A stretch of 64,000 nucleotides of DNA from Streptomyces sp. Z26 (GTDB lineage: Bacteria; Actinomycetota; Actinomycetes; Streptomycetales; Streptomycetaceae): contig NZ_RCHV01000002.1 of assembly GCF_003665095.1 (NCBI RefSeq), forward strand, positions 620,001-684,000, read 5' to 3'. Under the pieces are notes generated by a model. That model had not been told where the DNA came from and made no database searches. It saw only the letters and a list, made by a program, of their open reading frames with translations. The position numbers and the translations under genes were made by a program. Positions 1 to 8,377 of the stretch are shown here, one piece after another; position 1 is the stretch's first letter; each line of letters opens with the position of its first letter.

Positions 1-602
1 CCGAGGACCGGGCGCTGCTCGCGCAGCTGCATCCCACCGCCCGCTGGGCGCGGGCGGGTTCGGCGGAGCTGGTACGGCTCGCCACGGCCGGGTTCGACGT
101 GGCGGCGGCCGCCGCGGCGCAGCACGTGTCGTGCGCGCGGCTGCCGCAGGACGCCGACGAGGCGGGCGTGACCACGGTCGTGTGGCGGCGGCGTCGGCCG
201 TTCCACCCGGGGCGGCTGTACGCCGCGCTGGAGGAGCTGGCGTGCGCGGGCGTACGCAGCCGGGGGCGGTTCTGGCTCGCGGACCGGCCGGACACGCTGC
301 TGTCCTGGGACGCCGCGGGCGGCGCGCTCGCCGTGGCCGCCGCCGGGCCGTGGCTGGCGGCGCTGCCCGAGGCCGCGTGGGAGCTGGTCGCCCCGGAACG
401 CCGCGTCGCCGCCGCCCTGGACTGGCACCTGCCGCACGGGGACCGCTGCCAGCACCTGGTCTTCACCTCCCCCGCCCTCGACCGGCGGGGGCTGGAGGAG
501 TTGCTGGACTCCTGCCTGCTGGACGACGCCGAGTACCTGGCGGGGCGCGACCGGTGGCGGCGGCTGCCCGACGCGTTCGACGGCCTGCTCGACCGCGTCT
601 GA
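1..602 (+). CDS. CobW/COG0523 GTPase, C-terminal part (5' truncated by window)
   Basis: Reading frame 3 is open from the first bases of the window to a TGA at 600-602, so the N-terminal GTPase domain lies upstream. The visible 199 residues match a CobW C-terminal domain: FHPGRLYAALEEL, then GRFWLADRP, then DTLLSWDAAG, and near the end LVFTSPALDRRGLEELLDSC. Family knowledge: COG0523 proteins are metallochaperone GTPases, and several are repressed by Zur and serve zinc allocation. The gene converges on a metal-type ABC transporter locus that has a Zur/Fur-like box, which fits a metal role. The metal itself cannot be read from this fragment. The start codon is not visible. Confidence 0.8.
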   Translation, partial: EDRALLAQLHPTARWARAGSAELVRLATAGFDVAAAAAAQHVSCARLPQDADEAGVTTVVWRRRRPFHPGRLYAALEELACAGVRSRGRFWLADRPDTLLSWDAAGGALAVAAAGPWLAALPEAAWELVAPERRVAAALDWHLPHGDRCQHLVFTSPALDRRGLEELLDSCLLDDAEYLAGRDRWRRLPDAFDGLLDRV

Positions 603-619
603 CGGCGCGCGGTACGCGT

Positions 620-650
620 GTGGGCGGGGGCTCGCTCGGCCCCCGCCCAC
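620..650. terminator. Bidirectional hairpin terminator
   Basis: A perfect 12-bp stem, GTGGGCGGGGGC paired with GCCCCCGCCCAC around a 7-nt loop, sits between the convergent CobW-type gene and the binding-protein gene. There is no T-tract, as is usual for Streptomyces terminators. Inferred to stop transcription from both sides. Confidence 0.75.
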
Positions 651-677
651 GTACGACGGCTCCCCCGACACGGCCGC

Positions 678-1721
678 TCAGCGCGGCAGTTCGCGCAGGT
701 ACGCGCCGAACTTCTCCAGTCCGTCGATGTTGCGCGGCCCGCTGATGCCCTCGTTGTAGTCGAGGACGAAGAAGCGGTTCCGCTTCACGGCGGGCAGCTC
801 CCGCGTGTGCGCGGACCTCTTCAGGAACTCGATCTTCTTCTTCGCGGGCTGGTCCCCGTAGTCGAGGATGATGACGACCTCCGGCTCCGCCTCCGCGACG
901 GACTCCCAGTTGACCTGGGTCCAGCGCTCGTCGAGACCGGCGAAGACGTTCCGGCCGCCCGCCGCCTCGATGATGTCGTTCGGCGGGACCTGCTTCCCGG
1001 CGGTGAACGGCCGGTCGGTGCCGGAGTCGTAGAGGAAGACCGGTACGCGCGGGCCGTCCGGCGCCTTCTCCCGTACGGTCGCCGCGCGCCGCTTGAGGTC
1101 CCGTACCACCTCGTCGGCCTTCCGCTCGACGTGGAAGATGGCGCCGAGGCGTTCGAGGTCGGTGTAGAGGGCCTTGAACGGGGTCTGCCGCTCCGGGTGC
1201 CCGGGGTAGTTGTAGCAGCTCTCGGTGTGGAGGAAGCTCTGGATGCCGAGCTTGTCGAGGATCTCGGGGGTGATGCCCCGCTGGTCGCTGAAGCCGGAGT
1301 TCCAGCCCGCGACGACGAGGTCGGCGCGGGCGTCCACGACGAGTTCCTTGTTGAGCAGGTCGTCGCTGAGCATCTTCACCCGGGCGTAGTCGGCGGCCCA
1401 GGGCGATTCGCTGACGGGCGGGTTGGCGGGCGGCATCACGTAGCCGTGCACGCGGTCGGCCAGGCCGAGGCTGAACAGCTTGTCGGCGCTGCCGCCCTCG
1501 TACGCGACGGCGCGTTCCGGTGTGCGGTACGGGACGGGTTCGCCGCACCGCTTCACGGTGGTGCGGTCCGGTTCGGCGGAGTCGGAGGTGACGTCCGCGC
1601 CGCAGCCGGTCAGCAGGAGCGCGGCCGCGAGGGCCGGGGCGAGCACGGCGTGCCGCGGTGTGCGGGGCAGCGGTCCACGGGACGGTGCTCCGCGGGAGAG
1701 GTTTCTACGGGTCACGCGCAT
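678..1721 (-). CDS. ABC transporter substrate-binding lipoprotein (siderophore/metal type)
   Basis: A 347-residue exported lipoprotein: a basic N-terminus, a hydrophobic stretch at about 25-37, and the lipobox LLTGC with lipidated Cys40. The mature part has features of the Fe3+-siderophore/vitamin B12 binding fold (PF01497), such as DLVVAGWNSGFSDQ and PEVVIILDYG near the C-terminus. It should capture a metal chelate outside the membrane and pass it to the FecCD permease. The start is ATG at 1719-1721, overlapping the 3' end of the ATPase gene by 10 nt, so the two are translationally coupled. It is the last gene of a minus-strand run of six. The chelate is unknown; the context suggests the product of the adjacent PLP, DUF364 and kinase genes. 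Confidence 0.85.
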   Translation of the reverse strand: MRVTRRNLSRGAPSRGPLPRTPRHAVLAPALAAALLLTGCGADVTSDSAEPDRTTVKRCGEPVPYRTPERAVAYEGGSADKLFSLGLADRVHGYVMPPANPPVSESPWAADYARVKMLSDDLLNKELVVDARADLVVAGWNSGFSDQRGITPEILDKLGIQSFLHTESCYNYPGHPERQTPFKALYTDLERLGAIFHVERKADEVVRDLKRRAATVREKAPDGPRVPVFLYDSGTDRPFTAGKQVPPNDIIEAAGGRNVFAGLDERWTQVNWESVAEAEPEVVIILDYGDQPAKKKIEFLKRSAHTRELPAVKRNRFFVLDYNEGISGPRNIDGLEKFGAYLRELPR

Positions 1722-2566
1722 GGTGAGGTGGTGCCTTTCTGTTCGGGTGGGTCCGGCGACGGGTCGGGCTCCGGCGCGACGGCGCGGGCCGCCGCGTCCG
1801 GCGCGCCCAGCGCGTAGAGCAGCTGCGGGCCGCCGGTGAGCGGGTGCGTGACGACGCTCGCCGCGACGCCGAACACCTCCCGCACCAGCTCCGCCGTCAG
1901 CACCTCCGCCGGGGTGCCCGCGGCCACCAGTCGGCCGTGGGCGAGGACGCCGAGGCGGTCGCAGGCAGCGGCGGCCAGGTTGAGGTCGTGCAGCACGACG
2001 AGCACGGTCAGGCCCGACTCCCGCAGCAGGGAGAGGAGTTCGACCTGGTGGCGTACGTCGAGGTGGTTCGTCGGCTCGTCCAGCACGAGCACGTCCGGCT
2101 CCTGGACGAGCGCGCGGGCGGCGAGCACCCGCTGCCGTTCGCCGCCGGAGAGGGTGAGGACGCCGCGGTGGGCGAGGTGGCCTATGTCGAGCCGTTCCAT
2201 CGCCCGCGCGCAGAGGGCGTGTTCGCGCGCGCTGAGGGGTTGGTTGCCGCGCAGGTACGGGGCGCGGCCGAGGGCGACGACCTCCTCGACGGTGAAGTCC
2301 AGGTCGACGCCGCCGTCCTGGGTGAGGGCGGCCACGGACCGGGCGGTACGGCGCAGGGGCAGCCCGGCCAGGTCGTCGCCGTCGAGGCGTACGGTGCCGG
2401 AGGCGGGGCGCAGCGCGCGGTAGACGCAGCGCAGCGCGGTGGACTTGCCGCTGCCGTTGGGGCCGACGAGGCCGACGACCCGGCCGCTGGGCACGTCCAG
2501 GGACAGGTCCCGTACGAGGGTCGCGCCGTCGGTCACGACGGTGAGCGCGTCGAGGGTCAGCTCCAC
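1712..2566 (-). CDS. ABC transporter ATP-binding protein (FecE/FhuC type)
   Basis: A 284-residue ABC ATPase with Walker A GPNGSGKST at residues 35-43, signature LSGGERQR at 139-146, Walker B VLVLDEPTNHLD at 159-170 and the H-loop in VLHDLNLAA. The closest family type is the iron-siderophore/B12 importer ATPase that pairs with FecCD permeases. It powers uptake with the adjacent permease and lipoprotein. The start is GTG at 2564-2566, 66 nt after the permease stop, and the end overlaps the lipoprotein start. The C-terminal tail of about 30 residues is Ala/Pro/Asp rich and probably non-conserved. Confidence 0.9.
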   Translation of the reverse strand: MELTLDALTVVTDGATLVRDLSLDVPSGRVVGLVGPNGSGKSTALRCVYRALRPASGTVRLDGDDLAGLPLRRTARSVAALTQDGGVDLDFTVEEVVALGRAPYLRGNQPLSAREHALCARAMERLDIGHLAHRGVLTLSGGERQRVLAARALVQEPDVLVLDEPTNHLDVRHQVELLSLLRESGLTVLVVLHDLNLAAAACDRLGVLAHGRLVAAGTPAEVLTAELVREVFGVAASVVTHPLTGGPQLLYALGAPDAAARAVAPEPDPSPDPPEQKGTTSPCA

Positions 2567-2632
2567 GGCTGCCGCCCCTCCGCCGTACCGGCGCGCGGTG
2601 CGTTCACCACGTGCCTCCCAGTCGTACTCATC

Positions 2633-3763
2633 TCAACGACCTCCGAACAGGTAGCTCCTGCGGCGCATCAGGGCGATGAAGACCGGTACGCCGACGAGTG
2701 CGGTGAGGACGCCCAGCGGCAGTTCGCGGGGCGCGGCGAGGGTGCGGGCGCCCAGGTCGACCCAGACCATGAAGACCGCCCCGGCCAGCGGCGCGACGGC
2801 CAGTACGCGGGCGTGCGCCGCGCCCACCGCCATCCGGACGAGGTGCGGCATGACCAGCCCGACGAACGCGATGGCGCCGCTCACCGCGACCATCACGCCC
2901 GTCATGAGGGAGACCACCAGCAGCAACGCGCGGCGCTGCCGGTCGGGGGCGACGCCGAGGCTGGCGGCGGTCTCGTCGCCGAGGGCCAGTACGTCCAGCG
3001 CCCTGCCGTACCGGTGCAGCACCACCAGCCCCAGCAGCACCACCACGGCGACGAGCGGCAGCGCGCCCCAACTGGCGGCGCCGAAGCTGCCCATCGTCCA
3101 GTACAGGACCGTGCTGGTCGCCTCGCCGTCCGGCGCCGTGTAGACGATCACGCTCATCAGGGCCTGGAAGCCGAGCGACAGCGCGACGCCCGTCAGCACG
3201 AGCCGCAGCGGGGAGAGCACGCCGCGCGTGCTGGCGGCGGCGTACACGAGGACCGACGCGGCGAGCGCCCCCGCGAACGCGCCCGCCGACACCGCGTGCA
3301 CGCCGAACGCGGCGAGCCCTCCGGTGACGGTCACGCCGACGGCGCCGACCGACGCGCCCGAGGAGACGCCGAGGACGAACGGGTCGGCCAGCGCGTTCCG
3401 TACGAGCGCCTGCACCGCGACGCCGACCGCGCTCAGGCCCGCCCCGACGAGTGCGGCGAGGAGGACGCGCGGGGTGCGGATCTGCCACACGATCTGGTAC
3501 GTGGTCGTCTCGTCGGCCCCGATCCGGCCGCCGGTGACGGCCGCCCACAGGTAGCGGGCGGTGTCACCGGGCGCGACGGACGCCGGGCCCAGGCCGACGG
3601 CCACCACGACGGACAGCAGCAGCAGCGCCAGCAGGGCGGCGCAGGTGAGGGCGAGCCCGGCGCGGGTGGCGAGGAGACGTACGGGGGCGGCCGGGCCGAC
3701 TCCCCCGCGGGGCACGGGAGTCGGGTCCGCGCGCCCGCCCGCCGGGGGCGCCGCCGCGGTCAC
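2633..3763 (-). CDS. FecCD-family ABC transporter permease
   Basis: A 376-residue polytopic membrane protein. The middle and C-terminal parts carry FecCD hallmarks: ALVRNALADPFVLGVSSGAS, then GAIAFVGLVMPHLVR (the loop that docks the ATPase), and RELPLGVLTALVGVPVF near the end. FecCD permeases transport Fe-siderophores, haem, B12 or other metal chelates. I start it at GTG 3761-3763, which overlaps the TGA of the upstream MFS gene (GTGA arrangement). The open frame extends much further upstream but inside the MFS gene in another frame, so it is rejected there. Translational coupling to the exporter gene is a strong hint that export and re-import belong to one system. Confidence 0.88.
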   Translation of the reverse strand: MTAAAPPAGGRADPTPVPRGGVGPAAPVRLLATRAGLALTCAALLALLLLSVVVAVGLGPASVAPGDTARYLWAAVTGGRIGADETTTYQIVWQIRTPRVLLAALVGAGLSAVGVAVQALVRNALADPFVLGVSSGASVGAVGVTVTGGLAAFGVHAVSAGAFAGALAASVLVYAAASTRGVLSPLRLVLTGVALSLGFQALMSVIVYTAPDGEATSTVLYWTMGSFGAASWGALPLVAVVVLLGLVVLHRYGRALDVLALGDETAASLGVAPDRQRRALLLVVSLMTGVMVAVSGAIAFVGLVMPHLVRMAVGAAHARVLAVAPLAGAVFMVWVDLGARTLAAPRELPLGVLTALVGVPVFIALMRRRSYLFGGR

Positions 3764-5139
3764 GCCTCCCCCTCGGCGGCGGCACCCGTACGGTCGTCCG
3801 GGCCCGGGGCCGTACGGGACACCGGTACGGCGGCCACCAGCGCGGCGACGACGAGCGTGCCGAACACCAGGGCCGTGCCCGGGTACCCGGCCAGGCCGAG
3901 CCCCGCCCCGCCGAGCGCCGCGCCGACGAACACGCCGAGGCTCATGCCCGCCGCGTTGACGCTCAGGGCCGCCCCCCGGCGGTCGCCGCTGCGCCGCACG
4001 ATGAGGCTCACCACGCAGGCGGCCACCACCGCGTGGCTGGCCGCGTGGAGCGACACGAGCGCGAGGGCGAGCGGCAGCCAGTGCGTGAAGTAGAACCCGG
4101 CGACGGACACCAGGGCGGCGACCAGCCCGAGGACGAGCAGCCGCTCGGTGCCGACGCGGGGTCGGGCGGCGTTGGTGAGCCGGCCGGTCAGCAGGTTGCT
4201 CACGAAGAACGAGCCGCCGCTGAGCGTCCACACGAAGGCGAAGGCGCCGGGGGCGAGGTCGAAACGGTCGTCGCAGAAGGCCGCCAGGTACGCGAGGTAG
4301 CCCATGAAGACCGCCGTCCGCAGCAGCGCGATGAGCAACAGCGGGACGACGCCGGGGAGTTGGCCGAGGGCGCGGAAGGACGCGAGGTAGCCGAGCCGCG
4401 TCCCGCCCTCCGCCTCGTCCCCGGCGACGTCCGCGTCCCCCGTACGGTCCCGGCCCCCCGTACGGTCCCGGTCCGCCGTACGGTCGCCGTCGCCCGTACG
4501 CCTGCCCCGCGCCGCGAACACGGCCGCCAGCAGCAGCGAACCGGCCGCCACCGCGAGCAGGTCGCCCTGCCAGCCCCAGAACGCGGCGGGCAGCGCCACG
4601 ACGGGCGCGGCGAGCATCGCCGTCATGGACTGCGTCGCCGTGACGAGCGTCGCCGCCCGTCCGGCAGCGTTCCCCGACCCGTAGCGGTCGGCGGCGGCGG
4701 CCGTCAGCGCCGGGTTCAGCACGGCCGTACCGGCGCCGACCAGCAGGCAGAACGCCGCCAGCAGCACGAACTCCCCGCTCGCGCCGAGCGCCGACGCGCC
4801 GCCGAGCACGGCGAGCCCGCCCGCCGCCGCCCACTCCCGGGGGACCCGGTCGAGGAACGGCGCCAGCGCCGTACCGACCAGCAGCGCCGCCAGCCCGCCC
4901 AGCCCGCGCAGCCCGCCCATCGCGGCGACGCCGCTCCCGGCGCCGTCCGCGATGGGCACCAGGTACGTGCTGAAGACGGTGAACGGGAGCAGCCCCACCG
5001 CGGAGGCCAGCAGCACCGGCCACAGCGCGCGGGCCATCCGCAGGTCGCCGGGCGGCGCCTCCTCGTCCGCGCCCGCCTCGCGTACGTCCGTCGCCTTCCC
5101 CGTGCCCGTACCGGCGCCCGTGCCCGTACCGGTGCTCAC
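3760..5139 (-). CDS. MFS transporter, probable metallophore exporter
   Basis: A 459-residue protein with about 12 hydrophobic segments in two halves, separated by a charged loop at about residue 210 made of repeated R-T-G-D/A-D motifs. It is a major facilitator superfamily protein. Start GTG at 5137-5139 overlaps the stop of the DUF364 gene (GTGA), and its own stop overlaps the permease start, so it is embedded in the operon. Known siderophore and opine-metallophore loci place an MFS exporter in just this position, so I infer export of the locus product. The N-terminus is a low-complexity Gly/Thr repeat, and the cytoplasmic loop is encoded by a degenerate GTACGGTCC-type repeat (about 4440-4500). 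Confidence 0.75.
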   Translation of the reverse strand: MSTGTGTGAGTGTGKATDVREAGADEEAPPGDLRMARALWPVLLASAVGLLPFTVFSTYLVPIADGAGSGVAAMGGLRGLGGLAALLVGTALAPFLDRVPREWAAAGGLAVLGGASALGASGEFVLLAAFCLLVGAGTAVLNPALTAAAADRYGSGNAAGRAATLVTATQSMTAMLAAPVVALPAAFWGWQGDLLAVAAGSLLLAAVFAARGRRTGDGDRTADRDRTGGRDRTGDADVAGDEAEGGTRLGYLASFRALGQLPGVVPLLLIALLRTAVFMGYLAYLAAFCDDRFDLAPGAFAFVWTLSGGSFFVSNLLTGRLTNAARPRVGTERLLVLGLVAALVSVAGFYFTHWLPLALALVSLHAASHAVVAACVVSLIVRRSGDRRGAALSVNAAGMSLGVFVGAALGGAGLGLAGYPGTALVFGTLVVAALVAAVPVSRTAPGPDDRTGAAAEGEA

Positions 5140-5993
5140 GCGGCCCCCCGCGCCGCGCGGTACTGGTACAGGTACGTCTGCTCGGCGCTGAACTGCGAGA
5201 ACGGGAACGGCTCCGCGTTCAGCGCCGTCACCCCCGAACCCAGGAACGCGCGGGCGACGGCCGCCCCGGTCTGCGCGTACACCAGCAGCGGTACGCCCTG
5301 CTCGCGGCAGTGCCCGAGGATCAGGTCGAACGTGCCGTTCCCCAGGGTCATCCCCGTCGCCACGACGGCGTCGGCCTCCCGCAGCACCTCGGTCATGTCG
5401 TCGGTGACCGTGTCGCCCCACTGCGTGGTGCGGAGGTTGAGGTCGCACGGCAGACAGACGCCGCCGCGCTCCCGTACGGCCGCCACCAGCGGGTTGACGA
5501 CCCCGACCAGCGCGACGCGCGCGCCGGGGCGGATGTCCAGCAGGTCGACGATGGCGGCGTCGCGGGCCCGCGCGCGTACCTCCGGGGTGCCCGCGGGCAG
5601 CGCGACGGGGCGCGCTTCGGCGGCGTCGCGGTGCGGGCGTACGTGGTCGAGGTACGCGTCGAGCGCGGCGACCCGTACGGGCGCGGACTCGTGGCGCAGG
5701 AGCGAGCCGAGGGTGTGGCCGGAGGCGTCGGCGCAGACGTCCGGGACGAGTTCGCCCGCCTCGAAGGAGCAGGCGCCGAAGGAGCCGCCGACGCGGAGCA
5801 GCAGGTAGTGGTTGTGGTAGGTCGCCGTGCCACCGGCGAGGCGGGTGGTGTGGTAGAGCCAGAAGGCGCTGGTGACGGAGAGTCCGTCGGGGTCGGGGCC
5901 GTACGCGCCGGAACGTACGGCGGCGGTCAACTCGTCGACGCTCAGAGGCGGTTCGGCCGTCAGGGTACGGGCCGTGGCTTCGGGGGCGGGCAT
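5136..5993 (-). CDS. DUF4213/DUF364 Rossmann-like protein (putative heavy-metal chelation family)
   Basis: A 285-residue protein. The N-terminal half (about 20-130) resembles the enolase-N-like DUF4213 domain, and the C-terminal half has a Rossmann-like core: RPGARVALVGVVNPLVAAV, ADAVVATGMTLGNGTFDLIL, then VPLLVYAQTG. This matches DUF364 (PF04016), named 'putative heavy-metal chelation domain' from structural work; no enzymatic reaction is established as far as I know. ATG at 5991-5993 follows the PLP gene by 79 nt, and the stop overlaps the MFS start. Location inside a metal-transport operon supports a part in making or loading a chelator, but that is inference. Confidence 0.75.
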   Translation of the reverse strand: MPAPEATARTLTAEPPLSVDELTAAVRSGAYGPDPDGLSVTSAFWLYHTTRLAGGTATYHNHYLLLRVGGSFGACSFEAGELVPDVCADASGHTLGSLLRHESAPVRVAALDAYLDHVRPHRDAAEARPVALPAGTPEVRARARDAAIVDLLDIRPGARVALVGVVNPLVAAVRERGGVCLPCDLNLRTTQWGDTVTDDMTEVLREADAVVATGMTLGNGTFDLILGHCREQGVPLLVYAQTGAAVARAFLGSGVTALNAEPFPFSQFSAEQTYLYQYRAARGAA

Positions 5994-6072
5994 GTCGTGT
6001 GCTCTTTCCGTGAGTCGGGACGTCGGGGTCGGGGTCGGGGCCGGTGCGGGTTCGGTGGCCGGGTGGCGCGCG

Positions 6073-7116
6073 TCAGCCGTCGGTGCCGGTCGCGGTGGCC
6101 GCGGCGGGTCGTCCGGCGGCCCGGGGGTCCACGTCGGGCCAGCGGGCGGTGGACCACGGGTGCCGCAACTCCCGTAGCGACGCGACCTCGTGGGGCGCGA
6201 GCGTGTCGAGGTCGGGGGCCCGCCCGTGGTGCGCGTAGGCGCTGTCGACGTAGCGGTGGCCGGTGTCGGCCGCGACGAAGACGTGTACGCGGGAGTCGTC
6301 GCGGCGCAGCTCCCAACGGGCCGCGAGATGGGCGGCGCCGGTGGACAGTCCGGCGAAGATGCCGCTGTCGCGCAGGAGTCGGACGGCGCCGGAGAGGGCG
6401 CAGTCGAAGTTGACCCAGTGGACGCGGTCGTACAGCTCGTGCCGTACGTTCCCGAACTCGATCGCGCTGCCGATCCCCGCGATGATCATGTCCGGGTCCG
6501 CCACGTGCTCCGACCCGAACGTGACGCTGCCGAAGGGCTGTACGCCCACCAGCGCCACGTCCCGCCCCGCCTCCCGCAGGTAACCGGCGAGCGCCCCGGT
6601 CGACGCGCCCGAGCCGACCCCGCCGACGAGCGTCAGCGGCTGCCCGTACGGCAGTTCGCGGTCGAGAGTGCGGGCGACCTCGCGGTAGCCGTAGCGGTGG
6701 ATGCCGTCGTGGTACTGGCGCATCCAGTGGTACGTCGGGTGCTCCGCGAGGATCTCCGCGATCCGGCGTACGCGCGCCTCCTGGTCGAGCCGCAGGTCCT
6801 GTGACGGCGCGACCTGTTCGAGGGTGGCGCCGAGGATCTCCAACTGCACGCGCAGCGTGCGGTCGACGGTCGTGGAGCCGACGATGTGGCACTTCATGCC
6901 GTAGCGGTGGCAGGCGAGGGCGAGGGCGTGCGCGTAGATGCCGCTGGAGCTGTCGACGAGGGTGTCGCCGGGGCGTACGGCGCCGGTGTCGAGCAGGTGC
7001 CGTACGGCGCCCAGCGCGGACCAGACCTTCATCGTCTCGAACCGCAGACAGACCAGGTCGGGCCGCAGGGCGACGAGCGCGGGCCGCTTCACGGCCTCGG
7101 CTATGTGCGTGTGCAT
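6073..7116 (-). CDS. PLP-dependent cysteine-synthase-family enzyme, divergent
   Basis: A 347-residue fold-type II PLP enzyme. The expected Schiff-base lysine is Lys30 in RFETMKVWSALG, a clear departure from the usual PxxSxKDR motif of cysteine synthases. The substrate-loop equivalent is DSSSGIYAHALALA at 55-68, and the phosphate-binding glycine loop is GGVGSGAST at 165-173. Such enzymes carry out beta-replacement on O-acetyl- or O-phospho-serine; SbnA uses O-phosphoserine and glutamate in diaminopropionate formation. It begins with ATG at 7114-7116, is divergent from the GHMP kinase, and leads the six-gene minus-strand operon. A natural inference is that the kinase makes its phosphorylated substrate. 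Product unknown. Confidence 0.8.
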   Translation of the reverse strand: MHTHIAEAVKRPALVALRPDLVCLRFETMKVWSALGAVRHLLDTGAVRPGDTLVDSSSGIYAHALALACHRYGMKCHIVGSTTVDRTLRVQLEILGATLEQVAPSQDLRLDQEARVRRIAEILAEHPTYHWMRQYHDGIHRYGYREVARTLDRELPYGQPLTLVGGVGSGASTGALAGYLREAGRDVALVGVQPFGSVTFGSEHVADPDMIIAGIGSAIEFGNVRHELYDRVHWVNFDCALSGAVRLLRDSGIFAGLSTGAAHLAARWELRRDDSRVHVFVAADTGHRYVDSAYAHHGRAPDLDTLAPHEVASLRELRHPWSTARWPDVDPRAAGRPAAATATGTDG

Positions 7117-7322
7117 GTGTCTTCCCGTCCGTCTCCGCGTCAGACCGCTGCTCTGCGGCGGTGGCGCCGGCACTGGCACCGGCGGGACCGGTCGGTGGCG
7201 CGCGGTGGGGCGTGGTCGTGCACGGGTTCTCCTCAGGACGGGGCGGGAAGGGGGCGGCGGCGCGAGAGGGGCCGAGGGAAAGGGCGCGGCTCGGGCTTGC
7301 CTCGGGCAGCGTAGCCTAGATA

Positions 7323-7339
7323 GAAATGATTATCACTTC
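7323..7339. promoter_or_regulatory. Zur/Fur-like operator between PLP enzyme and GHMP kinase genes
   Basis: GAAATGATTATCACTTC is an imperfect 17-bp palindrome with a perfect core TGAT-T-ATCA and outer GAA/TTC arms. It is close to Fur-superfamily boxes; the AATGATTATCA core matches the Streptomyces Zur consensus as I remember it (about AAATGATTTTCA). It ends 21 nt before the kinase GTG, so it would overlap the transcription start region. It is one of the few A/T-rich stretches in this area. The iron-type DmdR1 box is different and not seen. Confidence 0.6.
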
Positions 7340-7360
7340 AATCTGGGAGAGAGGGATCAC

Positions 7361-8377
7361 GTGCAGCTGGCCACGGAGACCGGACGCGGACTCGCCTCAC
7401 GGCACGCGTCGGCGGGCGCGACACCGGACACGGGAACGGGAACGAACACGGGCGCGGGAACGGGCACCACCGCGGGCCACGGCACGGGAACCGGCTCGGG
7501 AGTCGGCTCCGCCTTCGGCACCTTCGGCGAACTGCTCCAGGGCGAACTCCCCGAGCAGGACGGGGACTTCCTGGTGACCCTGCCCATCGCCCGCTGGACG
7601 ATGGCGGCCTTCCACTGGGACCCCGAAGCCGGTGAACTGGCCGTACGCCCCGCGCACAAGACGAAGGCCCTGCGCCTCGCCCGCATGATCCTGGCCGAGG
7701 AACGGCTGCCCGCCGCGGGAGTGCTCACCGTCAGCAGCGTCATCCCGGAGGGCAAGGGCCTGGCCAGCTCCTCGGCCGACCTCGTCGCCACCGCGCGCGC
7801 GGTGGGCCACGCGCTGGGCACCCCGATGCCCGCCGCGCGCGTCGAACGGCTCCTCGCCCGCGTCGAACCCACCGACGGCGTGCTCTACCCGGCGGTCGTC
7901 GCGTTCCACCACCGTTCCGTACGCCTGCGGTCCGTCCTCGGCAGGCTGCCCGCGATGGGCGTCGTCGGGATCGACGAGGGCGGCGCGGTCGACACGGTCG
8001 CGTTCAACCGCCTCCCGAAGCCGTACACCCGGGCCGACCGCCACGAGTACGCGCACCTGCTGGACCGCCTCGCCACCGCCGTCCGCACCCGCGACCTCGC
8101 GGAGGTGGGACGCGTCGCGACACGGAGCGCGCTGAAGAACCAACTCCTGCGCCACAAAGCCGCGTTGGACCCGATGCGCCGCATCTGCCGCGAGGTCGGC
8201 GGCCTGGGCGTGGCCGTCGGCCACAGCGGTACGACGCTGGGCGTCCTCCTCGACGCGAACGACCCGTCGTACCCCCACCGCGCCACGGCGGCAGCCCAGG
8301 CGTGCGCGGAGCTGACCCCGGCGACGACACCGGGCGGCGGCCCGACCCTCTACCGCACCCTGACGTTCACCAGCTGA
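7361..8377 (+). CDS. GHMP kinase, PduX-like (amino-acid kinase candidate)
   Basis: A 338-residue GHMP kinase. The family signatures are FGTFGELLQG near residue 52 (as in L-threonine kinase PduX), the ATP-loop PEGKGLASSSADLVA near 128-142, and a C-terminal GVAVGHSGTTLGVLLD. PduX phosphorylates L-threonine for cobalamin; homologues elsewhere act on other small hydroxyl compounds. No cobalamin genes are nearby, and the divergent partner is a PLP beta-replacement-type enzyme, so I infer an O-phospho-amino-acid step in metallophore synthesis. Start GTG 7361 is chosen because GGGAGAGAGGG lies about 6 nt upstream. Residues 20-50 are a Gly/Thr low-complexity insert. Confidence 0.75.
   Translation: MQLATETGRGLASRHASAGATPDTGTGTNTGAGTGTTAGHGTGTGSGVGSAFGTFGELLQGELPEQDGDFLVTLPIARWTMAAFHWDPEAGELAVRPAHKTKALRLARMILAEERLPAAGVLTVSSVIPEGKGLASSSADLVATARAVGHALGTPMPAARVERLLARVEPTDGVLYPAVVAFHHRSVRLRSVLGRLPAMGVVGIDEGGAVDTVAFNRLPKPYTRADRHEYAHLLDRLATAVRTRDLAEVGRVATRSALKNQLLRHKAALDPMRRICREVGGLGVAVGHSGTTLGVLLDANDPSYPHRATAAAQACAELTPATTPGGGPTLYRTLTFTS

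Noticed and set aside
7300..7345. DmdR1/IdeR-type iron box before the GHMP kinase
   Set aside because: TAGCCTAGA nearby is only a partial match and not palindromic; the Fur/Zur-type palindrome is much better.
1..8377. Cobalamin biosynthesis locus (CobW, PduX-like kinase, BtuCDF-like importer)
   Set aside because: No corrin-ring or nucleotide-loop genes are present, while the PLP enzyme, DUF364 protein and exporter do not fit B12 synthesis.
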